Positions 1 to 7,104 of a stretch of DNA of 30,765 nt are shown here, piece by piece. Position numbers and translations under genes: made by a program. Each line of letters starts with the position of its first letter. The stretch's first letter is position 1. Location: assembly GCA_043755865.1 (NCBI GenBank), contig JAYUSD010000031.1, forward strand, positions 1-30,765, read 5' to 3'. The stretch comes from JANMDU01 sp043755865 (GTDB taxonomy: Bacteria > Pseudomonadota > Gammaproteobacteria > Burkholderiales > Burkholderiaceae_C). The notes beneath the pieces were generated by a model, which was not told where the DNA came from, searched no databases, and saw only the letters and a program-made list of their open reading frames with translations.

Positions 1-863
1 GCTTCGCGCATATGTCCTACCAGCTTTTCTAAGCTGATTTCGCCTTCTGCTTGGTCTGTAGCTATGCGCGTTGGTGATGCATCCACCAATGCCTCTAAAC
101 AGGCGTATGCGCCTGCAAAGTACGTGTCTGGGTAGAGAAGTATGTCTAACGGTACTTCACGGTCTATAGACCGGATTTCGACTTCTATGCGCAACCACTT
201 TGAATCTGGATCTCCTAACTGACGGCCTTTTTCATAAGCTCTGAGCATCTTGCCATTTTTGCGTCTGCCAACTTCAAGAGTGCGACCTCGTTCGCCTCCT
301 GTCAACCAATCACCGGGAGTGCTATGGCTAGGCATACGACCGCCGCTGTTAAATTCACCATCAAGATACCAATCACGGCAGTTTTCTACTGTGTATTCAC
401 CGTTTAAAAAATCTCTAGCGACATCTGCTCTTGTCACCTTCACGTTGTCAAAGCATTCGACAGTGTCGTGTAGCAATCTCCAGCTCGAAACAAGACCGCA
501 ACCGCGACCTTTTATGTCAATGCGAACGCGCCCTTTTACGTTTTCGCCACCATGATCAATGTCAGCTACGTAGACCTGCTGGCCATCAACAATTTTATAA
601 AGCCTGATGCCATTTTCAAAGAAATGCATACCACTGCGTTGTTCACCAATAAGGCCACCCATCAAATTGCTCATGAATTTAAAAACGGATTCAATAGTGG
701 CTTCGCCTAGGTCAAAAGTTGATGTAAACCAATCGATTTTCGCTTTCTGAGGACTTTCCCCCCCTGTTAGAGTGGGGGGGCAAGCTTCGCCGCGCTGCTG
801 GCCGCCCTGCGGGCTGGCCGCTGCGCGGCTTCGCTTGTCTGTTGCTATCTTTTTGCTAGTCAT
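1..863 (-). CDS. RstA-like filamentous-phage replication initiation protein (3' end outside window)
   Basis: The reverse strand stays open from the ATG at 863 to the window edge, giving about 287 residues. It reads as a rolling-circle initiator of the Rep_trans (PF02486) kind found in CTX-phi-like inoviruses, which nicks phage DNA to start replication. Recognisable stretches are the N-terminal ESPQKAKIDWF, the central GRRKNGKMLRAYEKGRQLGD, then KWLRIEVEIRS and a PDTYFAGAYACLE block, the usual order in this family. The start is fixed by an ATGA overlap with the upstream zinc-ribbon gene. The first ~36 codons cover two strong hairpins and contain a C7 and a G7 run, so slippage could alter the frame. 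Morphogenesis genes (coat, Zot-like) are expected to the left but are not visible. Family assignment is confident; details are from memory of the family. Confidence 0.85.
   Translation of the reverse strand, partial: MTSKKIATDKRSRAAASPQGGQQRGEACPPTLTGGESPQKAKIDWFTSTFDLGEATIESVFKFMSNLMGGLIGEQRSGMHFFENGIRLYKIVDGQQVYVADIDHGGENVKGRVRIDIKGRGCGLVSSWRLLHDTVECFDNVKVTRADVARDFLNGEYTVENCRDWYLDGEFNSGGRMPSHSTPGDWLTGGERGRTLEVGRRKNGKMLRAYEKGRQLGDPDSKWLRIEVEIRSIDREVPLDILLYPDTYFAGAYACLEALVDASPTRIATDQAEGEISLEKLVGHMRE
758..837 (-). other. Adjacent hairpins inside the rep gene: candidate replication origin or packaging signal
   Basis: Two hairpins sit side by side at codons ~9-36 of the rep gene. One is a perfect C7/G7 inverted repeat (758-764 with 774-780) around a 9-nt loop. 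The other is a 57-nt imperfect palindrome (781-837) with CAAGC pairing to GCTTG at its outer end and GCCC pairing to GGGC around a TGC loop. In pT181-type plasmids, whose initiators are related to Rep_trans, the double-strand origin lies in the 5' part of the rep gene, usually as a hairpin. That makes an origin the best inference; a packaging signal is the alternative. No nick site can be proven from sequence. Confidence 0.4.
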
Positions 864-1071
864 ACGCCACACCCACAATGAGGACAGACATAAAGATCAA
901 TACCGCCTGTCATATACGTAAAACGCGCGTCTTCTTCATCCATACCTTCGCCTACTGCGTGCTCTACTGCATCTTCATCACTAACAACAATAGCCTCATC
1001 AAAGTAAAGCCCGCACTGTTCGCATTCGGTGTAGTCCATAGTCAATTGCCTGCTATCTTTTTGTAAGCCAT
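843..1071 (-). repeat. 21-bp imperfect direct repeat of the rep start region, flanking the zinc-ribbon gene
   Basis: The reverse complement of 843-863, the first seven codons of the rep gene, is repeated at 1051-1071 with 18 of 21 bases identical. Both copies start with ATG and end in CAAAAAGATAGCA. The upstream copy reads MAYKKIAGN and then stops. The two copies are 208 bp apart and bracket the zinc-ribbon gene. A duplication or insertion at the original rep start would explain this. Confidence 0.6.
860..1039 (-). CDS. Small zinc-ribbon-like phage protein
   Basis: A 59-residue acidic protein from the ATG at 1039; a TTG at 1045 is also in frame. It has a CEQC pair near residues 7-10 and a CPHCGC cluster close to the C-terminus, which together look like a four-cysteine zinc ribbon. 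Its stop overlaps the rep start by ATGA, so the two are probably translationally coupled. I do not recognise a named family. Its position directly before the initiator suggests a small phage DNA-binding or replication accessory protein. It is flanked by a direct repeat of the rep start region. Confidence 0.65.
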   Translation of the reverse strand: MDYTECEQCGLYFDEAIVVSDEDAVEHAVGEGMDEEDARFTYMTGGIDLYVCPHCGCGV

Positions 1072-1317
1072 ATGAACCCTAAACAGTTTGAAAACATGCT
1101 TTTGCAGATCCAGATCAATGCTTTAATCTGGACTGCTATCATATTTATAGCAACATTGCTGATTTGGTATTGGGTGACGCGCTTGGCTGTGCGTGACGGA
1201 ATGAAAGATGCAATTGCAGACACTGAACTAGCAACCAGCTGGCGCAAATCTTTGCAAATTGCTGAAATCAAAAAACACAGCGATGCAACACTGCCAGATA
1301 TACGAGCTGAGCGGTAA
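1072..1317 (+). CDS. Small membrane protein of the prophage
   Basis: An 81-residue ORF with one clear membrane segment (about residues 17-36, rich in I, L, W) followed by a charged stretch containing RDGMKDAI. Its residue pattern is more protein-like than the reverse-strand ORF over the same bases. The ATG is half of a palindromic CATATG (1069-1074), and no good ribosome site precedes it. It lies between the reverse-strand replication genes and the forward-strand repressor. Function is unknown; small membrane proteins are common in inoviruses. The lack of a Shine-Dalgarno sequence and the tight divergent spacing lower confidence. Confidence 0.5.
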   Translation: MNPKQFENMLLQIQINALIWTAIIFIATLLIWYWVTRLAVRDGMKDAIADTELATSWRKSLQIAEIKKHSDATLPDIRAER

Positions 1318-1367
1318 TTTGCAGTTTGTTGCTGATTCATAGCCGACTTGGGTGTACTATTCGCTTA

Positions 1368-1423
1368 CCAATTTGGATAAATATCCAAATTGGACAAAAT
1401 GTACCACAGATTATCCAAATTGG
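1368..1423. promoter_or_regulatory. Palindromic operator for the phage repressor, with an extra half site
   Basis: CCAATTTGGATA (1368-1379) and TATCCAAATTGG (1382-1393) form a perfect inverted repeat around AA. The second half recurs exactly at 1412-1423, 30 bp (about three helical turns) further on and just before the repressor ATG at 1432. This is the layout expected for autoregulation by the HTH repressor downstream. The symmetry is seen directly; the role is inferred. Confidence 0.7.
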
Positions 1424-1431
1424 ACAATCCC

Positions 1432-1818
1432 ATGAAAATTACCGAATTAATTGAATTAGCCGCTCTGGCTGCGGGAAATCAAACAGCACTTGCCAAAGCA
1501 ATGAACACAACACCGACACGCGTAAGCGATTGGCGCATGGGACGGCGTGAAGCAACAACGGGCCAAATAGGGGTAATGGCAGAGATTGCAGGCCTACCAG
1601 CACTCGAAACGATTGCGGCTGTAGAGTCAGCCAGCAATAGCGATTTTGCGGCTCTGTGGGGACGTATCGTGGGAAAGATTCAGGCCGCAGGTGTGACAGC
1701 GGCCGTAATGATCGTCAGTTCGGTCTCTTTGACGATGATTCCAGCTCCGGTTAAGGCAGCTGGCGGAAACGAAGGGATTCGAACCCTTGATGAGGCTCAA
1801 CACCCCATACTCCCTTAG
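1432..1818 (+). CDS. Cro/CI-type inovirus repressor with C-terminal membrane segment
   Basis: A 128-residue protein from ATG 1432. Upstream TTG 1390 and ATG 1399 are in frame but overlap the operator. Residues ~1-60 form a helix-turn-helix domain (TALAKAMNTTPTRVSDWRMG), followed by GQIGVMAEIAGLPALETIA, a pattern seen in small inovirus DNA-binding proteins (DUF3693-like). Residues ~84-108 are hydrophobic, suggesting membrane attachment. It probably represses the phage early promoters through the adjacent palindrome. The last 18 residues and the stop are read antisense through the tRNA-Ser gene, so this C-terminus belongs to the attachment-site sequence. No clear ribosome site is visible. Confidence 0.75.
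   Translation: MKITELIELAALAAGNQTALAKAMNTTPTRVSDWRMGRREATTGQIGVMAEIAGLPALETIAAVESASNSDFAALWGRIVGKIQAAGVTAAVMIVSSVSLTMIPAPVKAAGGNEGIRTLDEAQHPILP
1761..1818. other. Probable prophage attachment site (right junction) in tRNA-Ser 3' half
   Basis: Phage-type genes extend directly up to the 3' end of an intact tRNA-Ser. The repressor reading frame continues into the tRNA and stops at 1816-1818. Integration at tRNA 3' ends restores the gene from phage-borne sequence. The core boundaries cannot be set without the left junction, which lies outside the window. Confidence 0.5.
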
Positions 1819-1853
1819 CAGGGGAGCACCTTCGGCCACTCGGTCACGTTTCC
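1761..1853 (-). tRNA. tRNA-Ser(GCU)
   Basis: The reverse strand folds as a class II tRNA. The acceptor arms are GGAAACG (1853-1847) and CGTTTCC (1771-1765), then discriminator G and encoded CCA (1763-1761). The anticodon stem CTCCC/GGGAG encloses CTGCTAA, so the anticodon is GCU (1819-1817). A long variable arm and a T-arm with GGTTCGAATCC are present. It reads AGC/AGU serine codons. Its 3' end faces the prophage, the usual orientation for integration at a tRNA. Confidence 0.95.
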
Positions 1854-1869
1854 AGCTGATCGAATTATC

Positions 1870-1907
1870 GCATGAACGGCAACGCTCTGGTGCGCTGCCG
1901 TTCATGC
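1870..1907 (-). terminator. Hairpin downstream of the Bug protein gene, possible terminator
   Basis: GCATGAACGGCA (1870-1881) pairs perfectly with TGCCGTTCATGC (1896-1907) around a 14-nt loop. A second small hairpin, ACAACGC/GCGTTGT, lies at 1918-1935. Both are 45-110 bp past the Bug stop. There is no U-run, so termination is uncertain. Confidence 0.35.
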
Positions 1908-1979
1908 GGTGCATCAGACAACGCTTAGGCGTTGTTGCGAAGGTGCATGGCAGGCAGCGTCGTCTGCGTTTCGAGCTCA

Positions 1980-2999
1980 TTAATCTGCCTTGATGCCGTT
2001 CTCAGCAATCACTTTCGCCATGCGCTCGTATTCGGCGGCGTGTGTGCGGCCTAAGTAGCGGGGCTCGCCGCCTGTGGGCACGGTGGTGGCCAGCGCCATG
2101 CGGGCTTGCACATCGGGCATTTTCATGATCTCGTTGAAGTGGCCGTTGAGCATGTTGACCACCGCTGGTGGCGTGCCTTTGGGGGCCATGATGCCTTGCC
2201 ATGCGCCGAGATTGGTGCCTTTGATGCCCTGTTCCTCCAAGGTGGGCACATTGGGTGCGAAGGGAGAGCGCTGCGCATCTGCCACGGCGATGTTTGTTAA
2301 CGTGCCGCGCTCGATGTGTTGGCGCACGGGGCCGAGTGTGGTGTACATGAAAGAGATGTGATTACCGATCAGATCGACCACCGCTGGCGCACTACCGCGA
2401 TACGGCACTTGCTGGATTTTGACGCCAGCTGTTTTGTTAAACATTTCGCCCAAGATGTGCATCGGGCTGCCGCTGCCGGGGCTGCCGTAGGTTTTGATTT
2501 TGTCGGCTTTGGCGGCAGCGATCAAATCTTTCACGTTTTTGATGCCGCTTGCGCTGTTGACCACCAAGAAGAGCTGCTGCGTGCCCATGTGAAAGACGGG
2601 TTCAAAATCGCCCACCGTGTCATACGCGCCGCCTGTGCCGGGCTTAAGGACAAGCAGAGCAGAGGAGATCGTGCTGGGTGTCATGAGCAGGGTGTAGCCA
2701 TCCGCGGGGGCCTTGGCGACGAAGGCGTTGCCGATCGTGCCGCTGGCGCCGGGCTTGTTTTCAACGACAACGTTTTGGCCGATGCGCGCTGAGAGCTTTT
2801 CGGCAAACAAGCGGCCCAAAGCATCGGTATCGCCACCAGCGGGATAGGAGACGACGATACTGATTTGCTTGGCGGGGAATGCTTGAGCTCGCGCTAGAGT
2901 GGGCGCGAGAATAGTGGCGGCAGCGCTCGCTACGGCTAAGCAGGCGAGCCATTGGCGTCGTGATTGGCTGTGTGATTCGTGCGTAGCAAAGTGGGTCAT
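1980..2999 (-). CDS. Bug-family (TctC) periplasmic solute-binding protein
   Basis: A 339-residue protein from the ATG at 2999, preceded by AAGGAG 7 bases upstream; an earlier in-frame ATG at 3029 lacks such a site. An RRQWLACLAVASAAATIL signal region ends near ARA-QA. The mature part has the Bug hallmarks KQISIVVSYPAGGDTDALGR, VVVENKPGASGTIG and VAKAPADGYTLL, then PYRGSAPAVVDLIG and VPTLEEQG. Bug proteins capture carboxylates or aromatic acids in the periplasm, usually for tripartite tricarboxylate transporters. No membrane subunits lie nearby, as is common for Bug paralogues. The gene is downstream of an esterase with an 83-bp gap, so they may share a transcript and a substrate. The ligand cannot be told. 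Confidence 0.93.
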   Translation of the reverse strand: MTHFATHESHSQSRRQWLACLAVASAAATILAPTLARAQAFPAKQISIVVSYPAGGDTDALGRLFAEKLSARIGQNVVVENKPGASGTIGNAFVAKAPADGYTLLMTPSTISSALLVLKPGTGGAYDTVGDFEPVFHMGTQQLFLVVNSASGIKNVKDLIAAAKADKIKTYGSPGSGSPMHILGEMFNKTAGVKIQQVPYRGSAPAVVDLIGNHISFMYTTLGPVRQHIERGTLTNIAVADAQRSPFAPNVPTLEEQGIKGTNLGAWQGIMAPKGTPPAVVNMLNGHFNEIMKMPDVQARMALATTVPTGGEPRYLGRTHAAEYERMAKVIAENGIKAD

Positions 3000-3082
3000 G
3001 AAAAACTCCTTATTAAAAAGTGTGATCAAAGATTAAATCAATTTGCACCGAAATGCACTTCATGTTTGACCTAAGTCCGGTT

Positions 3083-4000
3083 TCATGTGGGAACTGCCGC
3101 ACTGCTGCTGTGCGCATGCTGTGCGAGTAACGCGTACCAAGGGTGGCTGGCGCGAGCCAGTGCGGTGTGGGTGTCAAAATGGGTTTGACCTGAATGCACG
3201 TGCAAAGCGGCATGCACGCCTTGGGATGGCAATAGCGTGGCCAAGCGTCTGTTTGACAGGCGCACGCGCTCGCTGTCAAGCTCACCCACGCCAAGCTCGA
3301 ATGGGACGCGGTTGCCGGCCGCCCAACAGACGGGGCTGAGCAGGGCGTCAGCCATCGGATCTTGCAGCACCAGCGCGTAGACACGCTCCTCAAGGCTGCC
3401 GGGCGGCGGCGCACTGTGATGCAGATCCATGATGGCACTGATGGGCAGACACGCGCAAATGCTCTGCTGCGCCAGATTTTGCTGCCCCAAGCCACGCAGA
3501 GCAACCAAGGCCGCCAAATGCCCGCCAGCTGAATGGCCAGACAGCAAGATGCACTGACCTTGCCCCGCAGCTTTGCCGCCAAACTCGCTGGCGTGCGCAT
3601 ACACATGTGCCAAGCAGGCAAGGGCATCATCGTAAGCGGCGGGCAGCTTGTGGGCAGGCGCAAGTCGGTAAGATGGTGCAACCAGCACGATGCCCAAAGC
3701 GCAGACATGCCGCGCCATGAAATGCACGTAGTCTCGGTAGCCATTCGTCCAGCCGCCGCCGTGCCAGAAGATGAGGATCGGGGCGTTGCTTATTGCTCGC
3801 GGGGAAAACACATCAAAGCACTGCAAACGATGCTCACCATACGCCATGCCGCGCTGCACGTTGAGATCAGAAAAATCGGCCTCGCGCGCCCAAGCCATCA
3901 CTTGGCGAGCGTAGTGCGCCGCCGCAGGAAAGGGCATGGGCATTTGGCCATCGGGGTCATCTTGCGGGCTCAATTGGATTTGTATGGGAGGTGTGCTCAT
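3083..4000 (-). CDS. Alpha/beta-hydrolase esterase (HSL / BD-FAE type)
   Basis: 305 residues from ATG 4000; the frame stays open upstream to 4147 but that part overlaps the divergent gene. It shows an oxyanion-hole HGGGW (residues 80-84), a nucleophile elbow GHSAGG with Ser157, an acid candidate in GVGELDSER and a catalytic His in SGQTHFD. This pattern fits HSL-like carboxylesterases and kynurenine-formamidase-like enzymes that split small esters or amides. There is no signal peptide from this start, so it is likely cytoplasmic. It sits upstream of the Bug gene on the same strand, hinting at uptake plus hydrolysis of a carboxylate ester. Substrate unknown; no strong ribosome site, so the start is uncertain. 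Confidence 0.85.
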   Translation of the reverse strand: MSTPPIQIQLSPQDDPDGQMPMPFPAAAHYARQVMAWAREADFSDLNVQRGMAYGEHRLQCFDVFSPRAISNAPILIFWHGGGWTNGYRDYVHFMARHVCALGIVLVAPSYRLAPAHKLPAAYDDALACLAHVYAHASEFGGKAAGQGQCILLSGHSAGGHLAALVALRGLGQQNLAQQSICACLPISAIMDLHHSAPPPGSLEERVYALVLQDPMADALLSPVCWAAGNRVPFELGVGELDSERVRLSNRRLATLLPSQGVHAALHVHSGQTHFDTHTALARASHPWYALLAQHAHSSSAAVPT

Positions 4001-4117
4001 GTTTCTGGCGAGTAAAGTGTGTGTTTGAGCTCCAAGCAAAGTCAGCCAAACCGCGATACTTGCGTTGACTACAGCATCGCATAGAAATTCCGATGGTCCA
4101 CTGGTAAAAGCCCACAG

Positions 4118-5107
4118 ATGAAAATCAACACTTTTGACATCGCGCACACCACGGCATCGCGCCGCGCCCTAGTGCAAGCTGGCTTGGCCACGGGCTTGAT
4201 GTATGCAGGCGTGCTGCCCGCAGCGGCGCAAAGCTTGCCTGACGTGCAAAACGAAATATGGGCAGATGCAGCCCGCGCGCGCGAACTGCCTGTCTTGCTG
4301 CGCTGGCCGTCGGCCAAGCCGCTGGGCGTGATGGTCTATTCCCATGGCTTAGGCGGCAAAAAAGAGGGTGGTGATTATTGGGGCAATGCTTGGAGCAATG
4401 CAGGTTTGCTGGTGGTGCATGTGCAGCATCCGGGCTCAGACGCGCCATCGCTCAAAGGCGGGCTGACTGCGCTGCGCAAAGCCTCGCAGCCCGAGCAGCT
4501 GATTGCGCGCATGCAAGACATGCGCTTTGCGATAGCCGAGATCAAGCGGCGCAAAGCATCTGCACATACCCAATGGGGCGCTGTGCCGCTGGACAAAATG
4601 GCGGTGGGCGGCCATTCTTTTGGCGCACGCACGGCCATGCTGACGGCCGGCTGGCAACGCAATGGCAACAATGGCGCAGATCCTCAACCGAAAGCTTTTG
4701 TCGCGATGAGCCCTGCGCTGAGCAACAACAACAATTTGGCGCAAAGCCGCAAAGAAATGGCTGCTTGCACGCGCCCCTTCTTGGTTTGCACTGGCAGCTT
4801 AGATGGCGAGATCATGGGCAATGGCGAAACGCCAGAAAGCCGCCGCATGGTGTTTGACGCGCTGCCGGCAGGGAAAAAAGCATTGCTTTGGATTGAGGGC
4901 GCCGATCATTTCACTTTTGCGGGCAATGAGAAGCTGATTCCCAGCACGTTTATCGTGCGTCGCGCCAAAGACACGCTGGACGCAGAAGCTGTGCATCATG
5001 AACGCGTGGCGCGCGTGAGCACGGCTTGGCTGAAGGAGCAACTGTTGGGGCAAGCCATCGGCGCCGTGACGGGGCTGGGAGCGGCGGATCAGTTTCAGCG
5101 GGGATGA
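4118..5107 (+). CDS. Exported alpha/beta-hydrolase, PAF-acetylhydrolase / dienelactone-hydrolase-like
   Basis: 329 residues. The N-terminus SRRALVQAGLATG followed by GVLPAAAQ looks like a Tat or Sec signal, so the enzyme is probably periplasmic. Catalytic residues can be placed: oxyanion region YSHGLGG (75-80), nucleophile GGHSFGA with Ser167, acid GSLDGE with Asp229, and GADHFTF with His264. The layout resembles platelet-activating-factor acetylhydrolase-like proteins. It is divergent from the esterase at 3083-4000, with 117 bp between starts. Substrate unknown. Confidence 0.82.
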   Translation: MKINTFDIAHTTASRRALVQAGLATGLMYAGVLPAAAQSLPDVQNEIWADAARARELPVLLRWPSAKPLGVMVYSHGLGGKKEGGDYWGNAWSNAGLLVVHVQHPGSDAPSLKGGLTALRKASQPEQLIARMQDMRFAIAEIKRRKASAHTQWGAVPLDKMAVGGHSFGARTAMLTAGWQRNGNNGADPQPKAFVAMSPALSNNNNLAQSRKEMAACTRPFLVCTGSLDGEIMGNGETPESRRMVFDALPAGKKALLWIEGADHFTFAGNEKLIPSTFIVRRAKDTLDAEAVHHERVARVSTAWLKEQLLGQAIGAVTGLGAADQFQRG

Positions 5108-5163
5108 TTTGTAGAGCGTTTATTGCCGCTGCGCTGTGGAATTTTAAACCGAGCAGAAGATTC

Positions 5164-5211
5164 AATATGCTATAAATTAAATAGCATACTACGCACTAAA
5201 TACGCCGGCTA
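5164..5211 (-). repeat. Palindromic element copy A
   Basis: Read on the reverse strand it begins TAGCCGGC and ends with a hairpin, ATGCTAT pairing with ATAGCAT. It is intergenic, between two hydrolase genes that converge. It is one of six related copies in the window. Confidence 0.75.
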
Positions 5212-5245
5212 TAGGCTTAAATTGCTTCAATTTACCCCTCAAACC

Positions 5246-6109
5246 TTAGGGAAACACGAGCGAGCCTAAGCCCAGCATTTTGGGTTTGTTAAACGGCTGC
5301 CATTGCCCCTCAAATTGAGAGAGGCGATCTGCCACGGCCCACCAAGCGCTAGGATTTAAGCCAATGCCGAGATGGCTGGCCAGCACTTCGATGTTTTCGG
5401 TTTGCTTGTGGCCCAAGCCTTTTGCTGCGCTTTGAATGCTGCCCTGCCAAGCCACGATACCGTCTGATTTGGAATACACGCTCGTGGTGGGAGCAGACGG
5501 CGCTTGCGCCAGCTGGAAATGATCGGATTCGCGCTCAATATCTCGGCCACTGACCATTTCATACAAGCGCCATGCATGGGTGGAGCGCGGGCTGCCAGCA
5601 AACGGCGTGCCCAAAGTAATGACGCAGCGAACGCTTTTGGGCAGCGCTTTGGCGATTTCTCGGGCGTAAATGCCGCCCAAGCTCCAGCCGATCAAGCTGA
5701 CCTTTCGGCCATGCTGCTCGCAGGCTTCTTGCACGGTTTGCTTGATCGCATCCAACACACCCGCACGCGGGCCAAAATTATTGCCTTGCTGCCAGCCTGA
5801 TACCTGATAGCCTAGGCTTGATAAGTATTTGCGCAGCGGTGCGGTAGAAGCATCGCCAGCGGCCAAGCCGGGAAACACGATCACCGGATGACCATCGCCG
5901 GGGGGCGCTTGTTGCAAAGCAGGCCAAGCCGGCAAGACCGCGCCAAACTCCCAAAACGCACGCCACTCCATGGCCAGCAAGGCCATGCCTGGCGCAGACA
6001 TGGCCAAGTAGGTGGGCGCATCCGTTGACGTGGTTGTGGATGCGGTTTGGGTTGATTTGGGTAAGAGCTGGGGCATGGCAAACGAAGGCAATGTAGTGAA
6101 TTCAATCAT
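5246..6109 (-). CDS. Lipase-like alpha/beta-hydrolase
   Basis: 287 residues from ATG 6109; the frame is open to 6190 but that part looks non-coding. It has VIVFPGLAAGD (oxyanion region), the nucleophile elbow GWSLGG with Ser143, LGTPFAGSPRS after strand 6 as in triacylglycerol lipases, an acid in SKSDGIV, and a His in ASHLGIG. The family covers lipases and PGAP1/PHA-depolymerase-like esterases. No clear signal peptide is seen. It is convergent with the exported hydrolase to its left and divergent from the cNMP-binding gene to its right. Substrate unknown. Confidence 0.85.
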   Translation of the reverse strand: MIEFTTLPSFAMPQLLPKSTQTASTTTSTDAPTYLAMSAPGMALLAMEWRAFWEFGAVLPAWPALQQAPPGDGHPVIVFPGLAAGDASTAPLRKYLSSLGYQVSGWQQGNNFGPRAGVLDAIKQTVQEACEQHGRKVSLIGWSLGGIYAREIAKALPKSVRCVITLGTPFAGSPRSTHAWRLYEMVSGRDIERESDHFQLAQAPSAPTTSVYSKSDGIVAWQGSIQSAAKGLGHKQTENIEVLASHLGIGLNPSAWWAVADRLSQFEGQWQPFNKPKMLGLGSLVFP

Positions 6110-6316
6110 GAAACATATTGTCAAAGAGATGCGTAGCTTCGGATAGAAAATGCCCGTGAGCCCACGCCGCTCTAGAGAGCTTGCTCCCATTTTTCGTCAT
6201 GTGAGAGACGCGGCGCTTCGTGGTTTTCCCTTGTCGGATGTCTTGCAGGCCATTTTGCAAGTTTGGCGTTAGATCACTGAGATTTTTCGGCATCACATTG
6301 ATTCAACAAATTGCAC

Positions 6317-6934
6317 ATGCAAAACCAGCACATCTGGCGCGGGCCGGCGGTTGCTGGGCATAATCTATTGTTAACCAAATGCCTATACAACGCCGTGCTT
6401 ACCGAGTTTGAAATCCAACATGTTGGCCATTTGCTACGCAGCGGCGCGGCCTTCCAAGGCATGCCCGAGGCGATTGCGCGGCGCGTGGCTGCGCTGATGG
6501 AAATGCGCACCTTTCAGCCTAGCGAAAAGCTTACGTTGGAGGGCAGCCCCAATGCGGGGCATTTGATGATCATTGTCTCTGGTGAGGCAGAGATTTCCAG
6601 CAGCCACTTGAGTAATGGCGGGCATTTGGTGCATCGCGTAGCGCAGCCGGGCCACATCATCGGCGAGGTGGGCTTTATCGATGGGCAAGCGCATTCGGCC
6701 TCGTGCGAAGCGCTGGTGATCACGCGCGCGGCAGTGCTGAGCCGCGATGATTTCATTGCGATGTTTGAGGCCGATACGCTTTCAGCGGCTCAGCTTATGG
6801 CTGGCTTGCTGCGCCTGTTGGCGCGGCGCATTCGCCACGCAAACCGCTACATGCTGGCGCAAGATCAGCAGATTTTGCAATTGCAAACAGAGCTTGTCTC
6901 GCTGCAAAAAGCTATGCCGCTGCGCTCAACTTGA
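6317..6934 (+). CDS. Cyclic-nucleotide-binding-domain protein lacking a DNA-binding domain
   Basis: 205 residues from ATG 6317. Residues ~40-160 form a CRP/FNR-type effector domain: FQPSEKLTLEGSPNAGHLMIIVSGEAEI, then GHIIGEVGFIDGQAHSASCEA, which matches the phosphate-binding cassette region but with an unusual FIDGQAHSA in place of a canonical RxA arginine. The C-terminus is a helical tail with heptad-like leucines (ILQLQTELVSLQK) and no helix-turn-helix. It may sense a ligand or act through a partner. It lies 170 bp before the molybdenum-hydroxylase operon. The start is uncertain because no ribosome site is obvious; internal starts are possible. Confidence 0.8.
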   Translation: MQNQHIWRGPAVAGHNLLLTKCLYNAVLTEFEIQHVGHLLRSGAAFQGMPEAIARRVAALMEMRTFQPSEKLTLEGSPNAGHLMIIVSGEAEISSSHLSNGGHLVHRVAQPGHIIGEVGFIDGQAHSASCEALVITRAAVLSRDDFIAMFEADTLSAAQLMAGLLRLLARRIRHANRYMLAQDQQILQLQTELVSLQKAMPLRST

Positions 6935-6940
6935 CTCTGA

Positions 6941-6986
6941 GATGCTCCTGATTTAGGAGCACGCTGCGCAGTTTCTATGCCGGCTA
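6941..6986 (-). repeat. Palindromic element copy B (stem with compensatory changes)
   Basis: On the reverse strand it begins TAGCCGGCATAG and ends in TGCTCCT-AAATC-AGGAGCA. Other copies have TGCTATT...AATAGCA at this place; here both arms have changed together so the stem stays perfect. It starts 7 bp after the stop of the cNMP-binding gene and could also help end that transcript. Confidence 0.75.
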
Positions 6987-7035
6987 CAGCATTAGAACTA
7001 AATAATTACTTGCTCAAATAGCCTGCAATAAAGCT

Positions 7036-7063
7036 TTGCATGCAATTGCAATCTCGCCATAAT
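7036..7063 (+). promoter_or_regulatory. Candidate sigma-70 promoter for the molybdenum-hydroxylase operon
   Basis: TTGCAT (7036-7041) and CATAAT (7058-7063) are separated by 16 bp, 41 bp before the ATG at 7105. The match is moderate and the assignment is by inspection only. Confidence 0.35.
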
Positions 7064-7104
7064 CTCGCCCAAGATTGATTGAAAAAAAAACAAGGAACGA
7101 AGGC

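Noticed and set aside
250..555. Forward 101-codon ORF in the left region
   Set aside because: It is antisense to the rep gene, whose reverse-strand protein carries clear family motifs.
1053..1340. Reverse 95-codon ORF opposite the small membrane protein
   Set aside because: Composition looks like an antisense shadow; the forward ORF has a membrane helix and a charged tail more typical of a real protein.
1627..1980. Reverse 117-codon ORF across the tRNA-Ser gene
   Set aside because: It spans the tRNA and a hairpin, shows no domain, and contains typical tRNA-derived false peptide sequence.
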